Shown: piece by piece, positions 23,001 to 31,614 of the stretch | Position numbering within the stretch: position 1 is the stretch's first letter | Layout: each line of letters opens with the position of its first letter | From: Cristatella mucedo | Taxonomy: Eukaryota > Bryozoa > Phylactolaemata > Cristatellidae | Reading direction: 5' to 3' | Length of the DNA stretch: 64,000 nucleotides | Assembly: GCA_009760855.2 (NCBI GenBank) | Contig: WPIO01000172.1 | Span: forward strand, 255,001-319,000 | Program-made: the position numbers and the translations under genes | The notes under the pieces: generated by a model | Database searches by the model: none | Seen by the model: the letters and a program-made list of their open reading frames with translations, nothing else | What the model was told of the DNA's origin: nothing

Positions 23001-23629
23001 AACCAATATTCGTTGGTAGTGCAATTCTAGATTTATCAAAGTTACACATGCAAAAGTTTTATTACGATGTTATAAAACGAAAATATGGAGACAAGGTTAG
23101 TTTAATCTATACTGACACTGATTCTTTAATTATGAACGTTGAAACACCTAATCTTTACGATGATATGAAAGCAATGCCTGATTATTTTGATGATGATACA
23201 ATCGGTAAATTTAAGGATGAGGCAGAAGGAAAAGTAATTTCAGAAGTTTGTGCTTTAAGACCAAAGCTATACTCTGTAAGTATTGTTGATTCTGAAAGAA
23301 AAGCTGCCGCAATAGGAGTAACAAAAGCAGTTTTAACTAAAACTATGGCGCATGACACATTTGTTAGTTGTTTAACTGAAAGTATAGAAATTTTTAAAGG
23401 TAAACAAAATGAGAAGTTTGGTGAAAGTCAAATTAGAAAGTTTCATAAAATATCTCAAGATAAACACGAACTATTTACTAATGAGATGGAAAAAGTTGCA
23501 CTATCACCATTTGAATCAAAACGTTACTAGCTAGATTGCGGTCGTTGTAGTTATGCTTATGGACATTATAAGATTGAAAAAGCTTTGAGAGAAGGTACTA
23601 ATCCAGGTCAATGTTATAAATGTATTTAA
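20010..23629 (+). pseudogene. polB: Polinton-type protein-primed DNA polymerase B (frameshifted)
   Basis: Replicative family-B polymerase of the protein-primed type. Landmarks in order: N-terminal domain (20010-20850); a C2H2-like cluster (CHRC near 20979); Exo I YADFECI (aspartate at 21150); a cysteine/histidine cluster resembling endonuclease VII (CWMC, DHCH, RGPAHHICN, about 21408-21522); Exo II NFRGYDSH (about 21573-21596); Exo III YLQTD (about 22014-22030); palm motif A YQDATSLYP (aspartate at 22315); motif B NSFYG (about 22813); motif C YTDTDS (23108-23125); and KLY in the thumb side. Six frameshifts lie near 20345, 20410, 20597, 20842, 21952 and 22849, mostly in A-runs. An in-frame TAG is at 23528, after which the same frame continues to TAA at 23627. 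Catalytic residues survive but the reading frame does not. Confidence 0.93.
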
Positions 23630-23644
23630 CAAAAAATAATTTCA

Positions 23645-23655
23645 TTATTATAGAA
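23645..23655 (+). promoter_or_regulatory. TATAGAA start-proximal motif
   Basis: ATTATTATAGA followed by A-ATG for the acidic small gene at 23656. Confidence 0.5.
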
Positions 23656-23880
23656 ATGGAAAACGAAAATCCTGAGTTTTTAAAAGTTGAAGAGGATATA
23701 TGTATTTCAGATATTGAGTCAATATAAGATACAGAATCCGAAGATTCTGATTATATACCTGAATCAGAATCAGAATACGAATCAGAATCAGAATACGAAT
23801 CAGAATCAGAATCTGAATCAGAATCTGATGATATACAACCGTATAGAAGAGATTATGTAAATGAAGAAAATGAATTATAA
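23656..23880 (+). pseudogene. Small acidic Glu/Ser-repeat protein (in-frame TAA)
   Basis: A 75-codon frame directly downstream of the polymerase, starting MENENPEFLK. It is rich in glutamate, aspartate and serine, with a reiterated SESEYESE block (23758-23830, an 18-bp/6-bp DNA repeat). A TAA at codon 24 (23725-23727) interrupts it, yet the acidic frame stays open to TAA at 23878, which suggests a former single gene. The function is unknown; an acidic low-complexity tail could bind basic proteins, but that is a guess. Confidence 0.5.
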
Positions 23881-23894
23881 AAAAATAATTATAC

Positions 23895-23904
23895 TTATAT
23901 AGAA
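23895..23904 (+). promoter_or_regulatory. TATATAGAA start-proximal motif
   Basis: TTATATAGAA immediately before the ATG at 23905; the canonical form of the element's motif. Confidence 0.65.
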
Positions 23905-24180
23905 ATGGACGTTTTGAGAATTCTAAGCTGTGAACAATCTAGAGATATGGCTGTAAAGATCTGTCTTCAAAAACTTAAAGGTAATGATCAACGTATAGTT
24001 AGACACTCTCTCGATAAACTTATTCCAGATTTAGAGAGTTCGTTTGTTAGTGTTCTTATAGAAATCTGTGAAGCTTGTGATAAACTAATGGAATGTAGAG
24101 GTAAGATAAATAAAATGCTTGAAGAAGCATCTAAGAAATCAAAAAACCCAAAAACAAAACAAGGGGTACAAATTAATTAA
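23905..24180 (+). CDS. Small unknown protein, paralogue 1
   Basis: Intact 91-residue frame starting MDVLRILSCEQSRDMAVK with a lysine-rich tail. It has no recognised domain and is mostly predicted helix by composition. The next gene (24250) shares the pattern RILxCE near the N-terminus and a later C-D-A/C-x-D-K-M/L segment, so the two look like a diverged tandem pair. It starts right after a TATATAGAA motif. Position next to the polymerase suggests an early or replication-related role, but that is inference. Confidence 0.7.
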   Translation: MDVLRILSCEQSRDMAVKICLQKLKGNDQRIVRHSLDKLIPDLESSFVSVLIEICEACDKLMECRGKINKMLEEASKKSKNPKTKQGVQIN

Positions 24181-24203
24181 TTGAATTAAACAATCTTTAA
24201 ACC

Positions 24204-24249
24204 TTATATAGAGAAGATGTATGAAAAATCTTAAACTTTATATAGGAAG
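24204..24249 (+). promoter_or_regulatory. Duplicated TATATAG motif with 5-codon leader frame
   Basis: TTATATAGAGAAG precedes an ATG at 24216 that opens only five codons. A second copy, TTTATATAGGAAG (24238-24249), precedes the real ATG at 24250. The pair looks like a local duplication of the start-proximal signal. Confidence 0.55.
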
Positions 24250-24505
24250 ATGGATCAAAAAGTTTCAAGAATTCTTTGTTGTGAGTATGCTATAAGAATT
24301 GCTAAAAAGTTTTGTGGTTTTGAAGATGATACCCCATATATCCCTACAGATTTTTATAAGTATATGTTTAAACTACCTGCACCAAAAATTTGGGTTCTTT
24401 TAGATGTTTGTGATGCATAAGACAAAATGAAAAAAAAGAAAAAAATATACTGCAGCATTTAATAAGTTTCATCAAATATTTGATGATGTAAAAACAAAAA
24501 ACTAA
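24250..24505 (+). pseudogene. Small unknown protein, paralogue 2 (broken)
   Basis: The frame starts MDQKVSRILCCEYAIRIAKK and resembles the neighbour at 23905. It is interrupted by TAA at 24418-24420 and by a frameshift in the A-rich stretch 24427-24445. The shifted frame then runs to TAA at 24503-24505. Probably a decayed tandem paralogue. Confidence 0.55.
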
Positions 24506-24523
24506 TTACATATAATTTTCTTT

Positions 24524-24536
24524 TTTTATATAGGAA
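24524..24536 (+). promoter_or_regulatory. TATATAGGAA start-proximal motif
   Basis: TTTTATATAGGAA immediately before the ATG at 24537. It supports 24537, not the internal ATG at 24621, as the original start. Confidence 0.6.
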
Positions 24537-25001
24537 ATGTAGAACAATGTTACCGATCCCAATCTTGCTACTAGTGCTACTCTCCTTAAGTCTTACGTTG
24601 ATTATCTTGTTAGGTCAAGGATGACTGCATACGATCAACAAACACTTGATTCAGATATTTCAGTTATGACTGACAATTCGGTTAAGAAATTCTATCTCGA
24701 TGAATGTGATATCGAAGCTCAACAGATTATAACTGCTGGGTTAACTGATGTAACAGCAAATCTTGAATCTACTGTTAGATCTAAAGTAGACGCACTTCTT
24801 GACGATCCTTCTGAAATCTCTGGCTATACAACATGGATTGCATCTCAACTTCCAACACTATCAACGGTTATTTCAGGAGTTTCAGGAGTTAAACCGGACA
24901 TCTCTGGAATCGTTAAAGACGAGTGTTATGCAATTCTTCCTGATCTAACTGACGGTGTTAGTGCAAGACAAAAGGCTACTGCTGCAGCTTTAGAAGCCTA
25001 A
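24537..25001 (+). pseudogene. Unknown protein, about 154 codons (TAG at codon 2)
   Basis: The motif-proximal ATG at 24537 is followed at once by TAG (24540-24542). The same frame is then open to TAA at 24999-25001 and includes the downstream frame starting MTAYDQQTLDSDIS. The protein is alanine, serine and threonine rich (SGVSGVKPDISG) with no cysteine cluster or transmembrane segment. If the TAG is real, translation could resume only at the ATG at 24621, giving 126 residues. Not recognised. Confidence 0.55.
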
Positions 25002-25028
25002 TTAATTTTATTAAAACAAAAATAAACA

Positions 25029-25038
25029 TTATATAGAA
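25029..25038 (+). promoter_or_regulatory. TATATAGAA start-proximal motif
   Basis: TTATATAGAA directly before the ATG at 25039, identical to that at 23895. Confidence 0.65.
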
Positions 25039-25428
25039 ATGGGTATTGAAACTAGGAGTAGGGATTGCCTTAATGAAGTTCAAGGTCAACAGCATTCAAA
25101 TTTTAAGATTTGTTCATATCCTATGGGTAGGATTGAAGACATTAGATCAACATTACTAAACGCTGTTAAACTAGTTATTGAATACAAGGCTTTAAGAATC
25201 AATCACTCTGAACCAGAGATTGCAAACATATTTACTAAGATTAGAGATGGGTCAATCTTTGAAGAGTTTCTCAATGACTTAAAAATAGAAAAAATAAATA
25301 AAATTAAATCAGAAGCTTACTCTAAAAAAATAGAACTAACAAAACAAATAGAACAAGAAATAGATCCAGGAAAAGACTTTGAACCTCCGGAAGAGTTGAT
25401 TGAAGAGAATATGGATTGGTGGATTTAA
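25039..25428 (+). CDS. Unknown 129-residue protein
   Basis: Intact frame starting MGIETRSRDCLNEVQ and ending ENMDWWI. The C-terminal half (about residues 80-115) is lysine and glutamate rich and probably a charged helix or coiled coil. No recognised family. It is followed 29 bases later by another small gene on the same strand, and its TATATAGAA motif supports the chosen start. Confidence 0.7.
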   Translation: MGIETRSRDCLNEVQGQQHSNFKICSYPMGRIEDIRSTLLNAVKLVIEYKALRINHSEPEIANIFTKIRDGSIFEEFLNDLKIEKINKIKSEAYSKKIELTKQIEQEIDPGKDFEPPEELIEENMDWWI

Positions 25429-25457
25429 AAAAATATTTACAAATATATAGAAATAAA

Positions 25458-25601
25458 ATGCCAGATTTGAGAAAAGATTTTGCTGTTAAAAAATATGGAG
25501 AGACTAAGATTACTAACGCATTATCCGATGATGAGATTACGAAAGAAGAGTTTGAAGGACTTGTACTAGGACGCTCACAAGCTGAAATTAATCTTGGCTA
25601 A
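25458..25601 (+). CDS. Small unknown protein (47 residues)
   Basis: The start at MPDLRKDFAVKK is chosen because ATATATAGAAATAAA lies immediately upstream (25443-25457); an upstream ATG at 25416 would read through that motif. The end overlaps the 3' end of the integrase on the opposite strand by 14 bases. It has no domain and a charged composition. Confidence 0.5.
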   Translation: MPDLRKDFAVKKYGETKITNALSDDEITKEEFEGLVLGRSQAEINLG

Positions 25602-26452
25602 CAACTTGTAACTCCTCTTTAACAAAACTTCTCTTAATATCATTTACAAAATATCTAGCCGGTTGTTCTCTAAATACCATTATTCTAACGATAGTGTGTT
25701 TTCTTAGACTCCATATTGGGTCTGTAGCTCTTCTTCTTTTTTCATCTTCTCCTTCACCAGGTTCTAATAAATACCTAACTGTTGTTCCAAGTTCTAATAG
25801 CTTTTCGCCATAATATTTTGGTTTCTTTAGTTTTACCTTTTCTTTTTTTATTGCTTTTGCAGGTTCTTCACCAATCATTCTTGTAACACTATTATTTAGA
25901 TACTCAATGATCTTTGGTAGATTATCAATCCACTCTCTGTTTCTATTATAGTCTCCTTTATTAATACCTTCTAATTCTTTTTCATACTGAGCAATGAATG
26001 CTCTCTCAGCAACTGATCTATTCATTCTTTCAACTAAAGCAACACTCTTTTTACTAGTGCCTTCTATGATACGTGTTTCATGTTTTTTTCATTTCTTTAG
26101 CAAACTCTCCTTTAAACTCTGATCCTGGATCTACAGTCATTTTCTTTGGCCACTTCAAAGGACTTTTACTGTAAATATCTATTATTGCTTTTGTCACTTC
26201 TTTAGAAGACTTTGTTTTAATAGGTCTTGATTATTTATATCTACTAGCAACATCAATAACACTCAAAGCATATTTATATCCAGAATCAGTAGGCATATAC
26301 AGAATGTCTGCTTGGTGATATTTATAAGGCTCAACAATATTAAAGAAACCTAGTGGAATTTTCTTAGGTCTTGGCTTGAATACTTGACTTATATCTGAGT
26401 CAGGATTGAATTTACCTTCTTTTTTTCTTTCATTTAGAGTTAAAAATGACAT
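25588..26452 (-). pseudogene. Polinton retroviral-type integrase (broken)
   Basis: DDE integrase that would insert the element and create the target duplication. The frame starting MSFLTLNERKK (26452) contains the first aspartate in YHQADILYMP and DVASRYK. TAA at 26233-26231 interrupts it and the same frame continues with the second aspartate region VDPGSEF. A frameshift in an A7 run near 26087 leads to the third frame with the catalytic glutamate just before MNRSVAERAF. The C-terminal domain (VRYLLEPGEGEDEKRRRAT) ends in EELQVVSQD, as usual for Polinton integrases. All three acidic residues are readable but the gene is broken twice. Confidence 0.9.
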
Positions 26453-26462
26453 TCTATAGAGA
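26453..26462. promoter_or_regulatory. 10-bp bidirectional start-proximal signal (TCTATAGAGA)
   Basis: The integrase ATG (minus, 26450-26452) and the cysteine-rich gene ATG (plus, 26463-26465) are separated only by TCTATAGAGA. Its core TCTATAGA is a perfect palindrome, so both genes get a TATAGA motif. Confidence 0.65.
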
Positions 26463-26923
26463 ATGGAAATATTTTGTAATACATGCTTAAGCACATTTAA
26501 TGTACTTGAATACCTTGAAACAGGTCATCCTTATTGCAAACCATTAAAAAGAAAAAGACCAAAACAAAAGTATGAAATACACTGTGATAAATGCGATTTA
26601 GATATGAGTGAAACAGAATTTGATTCTAGTCTTTCACACAATAATGAAATAATCATTTGTTCGTATTGTAACATAGATTCTAATTATTATAAAAAAGAAA
26701 AACCAACTAAACTATACTTACTGGTTAAGAAACACTTAAAGAACAATGTTGTTCTACTTCTTTACATCATTGTTTAGATCATGAAGCCATCTGTTGCATT
26801 TCTAAATTATTTCCGGTTTTTAAAGGTAAACAAAAAGCAACAAAGTTAAAAGAGTTAATAGTTTTAATAGTTCATTTATACTTTTCAGGTGGGTACATAA
26901 CTAATCAAGATGTTTACCTTTAG
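26463..26923 (+). pseudogene. Cysteine-rich zinc-binding-like protein (frameshifted)
   Basis: Starts MEIFCNTCLSTFNVLEY. The frame to 26777 has three CxxC pairs (CNTC, CDKC, CSYC) with a basic KPLKRKRPKQK patch between them. That fits a small zinc-ribbon or zinc-finger protein, perhaps nucleic-acid binding. After a probable shift near 26740 another frame with EQCCST, HHCLDHEAICC and a basic segment runs to TAG at 26921-26923, overlapping the tail of the convergent fibre gene. Not recognised beyond this; the 3' extension is less certain than the 5' part. Confidence 0.55.
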
Positions 26924-27745
26924 TTTTCCTGTGCTATCAACGAAGTAATACTCTGTAGGTAATCTATAAAAATATACATAGTAATTTAAGTTAACACCTG
27001 TTGAAGAAGTGTTTATAGCTCTTACATCACCAGATACTACTGTTGTATCAGTATTAGGTTTTAGAAATACACAATTAGATGCTCCAACAACCATAACATT
27101 TAATATCATTATTGGTGGAGACATTTTATTTGTCCATGAGTAAGGGGTTGATAGATTTAAAATTGAATTTAATGCTTTAGGGTCCATTGAGATTGAGATT
27201 ACTTCAGTTATTTTTTTAAGTGTTTTATCAACATAATTCTTTGTAGCAACGTCAGATGGGTTAATAGGTTCTGCAACATTAGTTATTGAGTATCCACCCA
27301 TATTGATATTTGTTGTTGAAGGAAATGCTTTCAATAATACATCTCTTTTCATTCCTCCATAAGTAACACAAAAATCATCATTTAAAACTACTGGATTAGT
27401 ATTACCAGAATTCCAATAAGTAGATGTTATAGCTTTTCCATTCATGTCTAAATCTCCTAACATTGTATCTCCAGTCTTCTTTACATAATTATTTACTTGA
27501 CTAATATTTACTCCATCGGTAGGGTTAACACCTTCTCCTAGATTTGTAATACGTTTACCATTAAGGTTAAGTGTTATTCCTGTATTAACTTCAAAGTTAG
27601 CGTCAGCATAGGCCTTTGTAACAGCATCATAATCGTTAACAGGGTCACCTAAGTTTATAATTCTATTACCATTTGCATCAAGATCAGAAAGAATGAAACC
27701 ATTATTCTTCGATACATAGTCCTCGCTGTGAAACTTTTTGTTCAT
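26885..27745 (-). CDS. Phage-tail-fibre-like protein, paralogue 1
   Basis: Intact, 286 residues. The N-terminal 190 residues contain about four diverged units of the form D-x-N-G-N-R-I-x-N-L-G-x-P-x-N-x-x-D-A-V-T-K-x-Y, for example LDANGNRIINLGDPVNDYDA and then AEPINPSDVATKNYVD. This is the repeat of many phage tail-fibre and collar proteins. The C-terminal 100 residues (VVGASNCVFLKPNT ... ISYVPT) are beta-rich, as in a trimeric knob. AATTATATAG precedes the ATG. Related genes lie at 35433-38157. The likely role is a receptor-binding spike on the penton; this is inferred. Confidence 0.8.
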   Translation of the reverse strand: MNKKFHSEDYVSKNNGFILSDLDANGNRIINLGDPVNDYDAVTKAYADANFEVNTGITLNLNGKRITNLGEGVNPTDGVNISQVNNYVKKTGDTMLGDLDMNGKAITSTYWNSGNTNPVVLNDDFCVTYGGMKRDVLLKAFPSTTNINMGGYSITNVAEPINPSDVATKNYVDKTLKKITEVISISMDPKALNSILNLSTPYSWTNKMSPPIMILNVMVVGASNCVFLKPNTDTTVVSGDVRAINTSSTGVNLNYYVYFYRLPTEYYFVDSTGKLKVNILISYVPT

Positions 27746-28552
27746 CTATATAATTATTTATTAATATTTTAAATCTCTCTAACACTTCTTTTACAACTGG
27801 AATAATTCTTACAAATCTAAGCGGTTCTTCTTCAACTACTTGTATCTCTACTTTTCTAATGTAATATTTGATATCATAACCAAAGTTTTTTTTATTGTTA
27901 AAACGACCATATTTAGAAATTATATCAAATTCGAAATCAAAGTACTTCTCATCTTTAAGTAAAAACATAAAAAGAGGTTCACGTATTGGTATATCAAATT
28001 CATAAGTCGTTGGAATTCTAACTGTTCCTGCAGCAACATAGTCTTTAGGTATATCATGGCAATTCAAACCTGGAACGAGTATTTCAAATTCACTATAAAA
28101 ACATCTGCTAAGCTTTAAGACGTGTAAACCAAGTAGGCACTGTGCAAGGTATTGTTTTGGAATAAAATCTTCAACTATAGTTCTACTCCATAAACATTTT
28201 ATTTCTATTAGAGTATCTTGATCAATAATACCATCTGGAGAATAACGATAAACTCCGTCACTAGTAAAACATTCATTTGAATTCTCAATACTTCTATTCA
28301 AATTCATTTCTAGAAACTTAGCTGCTATTGGCTCGAATACTTTTCCAAACATCATCTGAGGAAATCTCATTGGTTGGGAGTTAGCAATATATTTTTTAGC
28401 TTTCTATCTGAAATTAATTCAATGTCACAATCAATTTGAGATCCAAATATCATATCATTTCCTAAAACTGAATACACTTCTGATCCACCAATATTTAACT
28501 TCATAGACCTTTTCCACTCATCAGAACCTTGTATGAAATTTGATTTTTGCAT
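27702..28552 (-). pseudogene. YqaJ/lambda-type exonuclease-recombinase (one frameshift)
   Basis: The first frame (28552-28367, MQKSNFIQGSDEWKRSMK) has the N-terminal GSxEW and IGGSE features of YqaJ nucleases. After an ATGA overlap at 28370 the second frame contributes FGKVFEPIAAK, then the PD-(D/E)xK core SPDGII ... LIEIKC (residues 45-59 of that frame), with aspartate, glutamate and lysine present. Such nucleases resect double-stranded ends for recombination or genome maturation. The 3' end overlaps the start of the fibre gene by 44 bases. One frameshift separates the halves; it could be an indel or, less likely, real coupling. Confidence 0.8.
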
Positions 28553-28573
28553 TATATTTAGTTATTATATTTC

Positions 28574-30130
28574 TTAAACATTTGTTGGATCAAACATTAA
28601 TCCTCCTCTAATGCAGGTGAAGTTTGAACCATTTCCATTAGATGTTAGTTCAGCAGTGTTTTCAGAAATAGTTAAATAATGAATCATTATTTGTGTTCCA
28701 TCATTTGGTAAAAGAGAATTAAATTCAACTGATACTTCTAGTCTTTCTGATCTTCTAAGGGCCTCATCATTGAATTGGAGGTCAATAACATGAATTGGAT
28801 AAAGTGACATCCATTCAAGGTAACCAACACCAACTGATTCAGTAACTTCACTAACACCAAGGAACTGCTTTCTAAATGTTGTGAAGTCCATATATTGTTG
28901 ACTACATCTTCCATTTTTTATTGTGGTTTCTTTTGCTGAATAAGGATAATCTGTTAAGCCATCAGTTTTTACAATAACATTCCTAATATCACAATGATTG
29001 TAAGTACAAGGATTACCAGTGTATGAACTGTATTTATTATAGTTCTGAGCTGCGACAATTTCCCATCTAGGTCTATCAGTGGTATTTTGAATTGACAGAA
29101 CTTTAGAAAATTTAGTTCCTTGATTAAGTGAGGATATTGTAATATTTTCATATCGTCTAACTCTATAATTAAGTCTAATTTTCTTTGATCTTTCGGCTGT
29201 GATAGCAATAAGTGATCTCTCAACACTCAGTTTAGGAGTTAAACACGGAACCACTAACCTCATTTTTTTCATTGCAATTTTAAAAGATGAATAAACTCCA
29301 TCTCCATTAGCTAGAGCATTACCTCCACCTTTAGTAAGTATTGTATTTAAAGTATTTGTAGTAAGACCTGTTGAACCAGTCATTATAGCTTCATAATCAA
29401 ATCTACCAACTCTCATCAGTTCAAGTGTAAAAGAAATATTATAAAGAATTTTATTCATATCAGCACAAAACCAGAAATTCGTGATAGTGGAAGCATAATA
29501 TTAAAAGTACCAACATCATCATCTTTATCAATAATATCATTTATAGCAGCTCTCCTATGAAGGAATCCAATGTTTGAACAAACCCCATTAGAAATGTTTA
29601 CACCACTAGAATTAGGATTGCTATAGGTATTTCCAGAAACCATATCACTCAGTGAATTTGCTTCATCTTTTTTCCAACCGGTTGCAAGTACTTCACCTCT
29701 ATTACAATCACCAGTGTAACAAAGTAGACCCATAAGTGTAGAAACAGTTCCAACTCCTTCTTTTAGAAAAAAGTTTTCTATTTCCTCATTACCAAGTCTA
29801 ATTCGCATATTACTAAACATCCAAGCACCTGCGTTGTTGACAAGTCCAACTGCAAGGTTACGTTTTAAAACACCAGGTGCATCACCTATATTTGCTGGTG
29901 TATTTCCAATTCTACCCTCAAGTAGAAGATAAGCGTCAGATAAAACATAACAAAGTTTTTGTTCACCTGGGATATTAAACGTAACTAGTTTATTTGCAGT
30001 ATTATCTGTTTCATTTCCATTTACTTGTGAAAATTCACGATATTGATAATTTCTAATGTCATAGTCATTCTATGTCTGGGAAAGGTGGGTCACTTAATTC
30101 AAGTACATTATGCATCGGTACACTCGACAT
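28574..30130 (-). pseudogene. Major capsid protein, double jelly-roll type (two frameshifts)
   Basis: Assembly begins at the ATG at 30130, eight bases after TATATAG (30144-30138). The first short frame (MSSVPMHNVLELSDPP) shifts near 30072. The second runs through NIPGEQKL and RNLAVGLVNNAG to PLSRISGF, with internal ATG at about 29820. A second shift occurs at the ATGA near 29457, after which NKILYNISFTLELMR continues to TAA at 28574. PLSRISGF followed by a YNxxxTLELMR segment is the conserved region between the two jelly-rolls of Polinton capsid proteins. The total of about 518 codons fits. Neighbours are the pVI-like and penton-like genes. Confidence 0.85.
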
Positions 30131-30137
30131 TCTCTCT

Positions 30138-30144
30138 CTATATA
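30138..30144 (-). promoter_or_regulatory. TATATAG motif of the capsid gene
   Basis: TATATAGAGAGAGA-ATG; the purine spacer is longer than at most genes. Confidence 0.6.
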
Positions 30145-30157
30145 AAAAACTAAAAAT

Positions 30158-30744
30158 TTATTTTTGAACATATAAACCAGCTCCTAATTTTCTCTTCATA
30201 CTTCCACCATACCCATCAGTTCTTTGAGGAGTATAAGGAACAACAGATTTCTCTTTTATTAATTTATCAACTTCTTTATAAGCTTTTGGATCTTTCTCTT
30301 TAAGAGTTTCTGGATATTCTACTTCTTCATCTTCAGTTTTTACTTTACGACTTTTTTAGTTTTTGGTTTAAGTTTCTCAAGCATTGCACGTTTAATCTCA
30401 AGATCCATTTCTTTCATCTTTCTATCATAATCTTCTTCTTTTTTTCGTTTCTCAATTTCATACTCTTGTTCTTTTTTTCTTCTTTCTTCTTCAAGTTTAT
30501 CATCCATCTCTCTTCGTTTATTAGCGTATTCTTGATCTATCTTTTCCTTTTTAGTTTGTAGTTCAGTAAGTTTCCTTGCTTGATGCATTTCAATTCCTTT
30601 GTTAGCAATGTTCATACTTAGACCAGTTAATCCAGTTAAAACAGGTGCTACTTTACCAACACCATCTATTACTTTATCTAAAACTCCAGACCCATACTTT
30701 CCTCCTATTATATTTCCATGTCCAATTCTCGCATAACCTACCAT
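30158..30744 (-). pseudogene. Coiled-coil, pVI-like minor capsid protein (one frameshift)
   Basis: Starts MVGYARIGHGNIIGGKYG. Residues 22-50 (VLDKVIDGVGKVAPVLTGLT) are amphipathic to hydrophobic, and residues 60-125 form a highly charged coiled coil (EEERRKKEQEYEIEKRKKEE). A shift at an A6 run near 30350 leads to a frame ending GGSMKRKLGAGLYVQK at 30161, whose GGS/GAG-type sites resemble targets of adenovirus-type proteases. The N-terminal amphipathic region plus C-terminal basic peptide and position beside the capsid gene suggest a pVI-like cement or membrane-lytic protein. The assignment is by layout, not by clear homology. Confidence 0.6.
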
Positions 30745-30753
30745 TCCTCTATA

Positions 30754-31614
30754 TTACTTTGAAATTTCTATTGTAGCTATAACATCTCTAATTGCATTGA
30801 GTCTATTTCCATTTTGATCTTTTAAGGTAATCATAAAACTATTTATTCCTTCTATATCACCCCTTGTTGGTAGATACATTACATTTGGAATATGTAAATC
30901 AACTTTCTCACCTGCTGCTATATCTTTTGTATCAATAGTATATAATGATGAAGATTGTTCTGAAAATCCTTTTCTTATCTCTATATAATTAAGTTCTGAA
31001 TTAACTATGTCACAGTCAACACTGATCCATTCAATCTCATTGAAGTTAGATGATTTCATTTTATTCCAGGCTGTGTAAGTTCCGGCGAAGTAATGTGATT
31101 TTTCATCTTTTTTATCTTCTTCTCTTCCATCACCATAATCATAATCAGGGGCATATGTTCCTTGTTCCTTTGTATTAAAGCCAAGGGTATCTCCAATGTT
31201 ATTAATAACGCCGGATATATCACTTGCTAGTAAAACAACATATTCACCTACTACTTTCATGACTATTTTATCACTATCACCAACACTAAAAATAACTCCA
31301 GAACTATCTCTTCGTGAAGGGTTGTAAAGTGATGAAGCACCATCTAATCCTCTATTTAATGCTACAACAAGTCTAGTACTATCGTAATAACCTGGAGGAA
31401 CAGAAATTGAAAAGCTATTAGCCATTGTAGGATTAGTTTTAAACCAAAGCATATCGTTTTCAAGAGCAACAATTTTTACAATTCTTTTATATGTGTAAGT
31501 AAATTCTATTCTTCGTAACCCAACTTTTTTATACACAGATTTAGGACCAAGTATTATTAGAGGATAGTTATTTTTATAATCAGTGTTAGAAGCTACTGTT
31601 AACCTAATTTTCAT
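30754..31614 (-). CDS. Penton-like minor capsid protein, paralogue 3
   Basis: Intact 286 residues starting MKIRLTVASNTDYKNNYP. Features of the penton/minor-capsid group: SVPPGYYDSTRLVVALNRGL (residues 72-91), a middle FAGTYTAWNKM, WISVDCDIVNSELNYIEIRK, and a C-terminal LHIPNVMYLP ... ITLKDQNGNRLN strand. It is closely similar to the gene at 31604-32566 and more distantly to 32576-33436. It overlaps the upstream paralogue by 11 bases. TATAGAAA precedes the ATG. Confidence 0.75.
   Translation of the reverse strand: MKIRLTVASNTDYKNNYPLIILGPKSVYKKVGLRRIEFTYTYKRIVKIVALENDMLWFKTNPTMANSFSISVPPGYYDSTRLVVALNRGLDGASSLYNPSRRDSSGVIFSVGDSDKIVMKVVGEYVVLLASDISGVINNIGDTLGFNTKEQGTYAPDYDYGDGREEDKKDEKSHYFAGTYTAWNKMKSSNFNEIEWISVDCDIVNSELNYIEIRKGFSEQSSSLYTIDTKDIAAGEKVDLHIPNVMYLPTRGDIEGINSFMITLKDQNGNRLNAIRDVIATIEISK

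Noticed and set aside
29455-29460. ATGA overlap as coupled translation of two capsid genes
   Set aside because: The two frames together make one capsid protein with the conserved segment spanning the break. Numerous other indels in the element make a frameshift the simpler reading.
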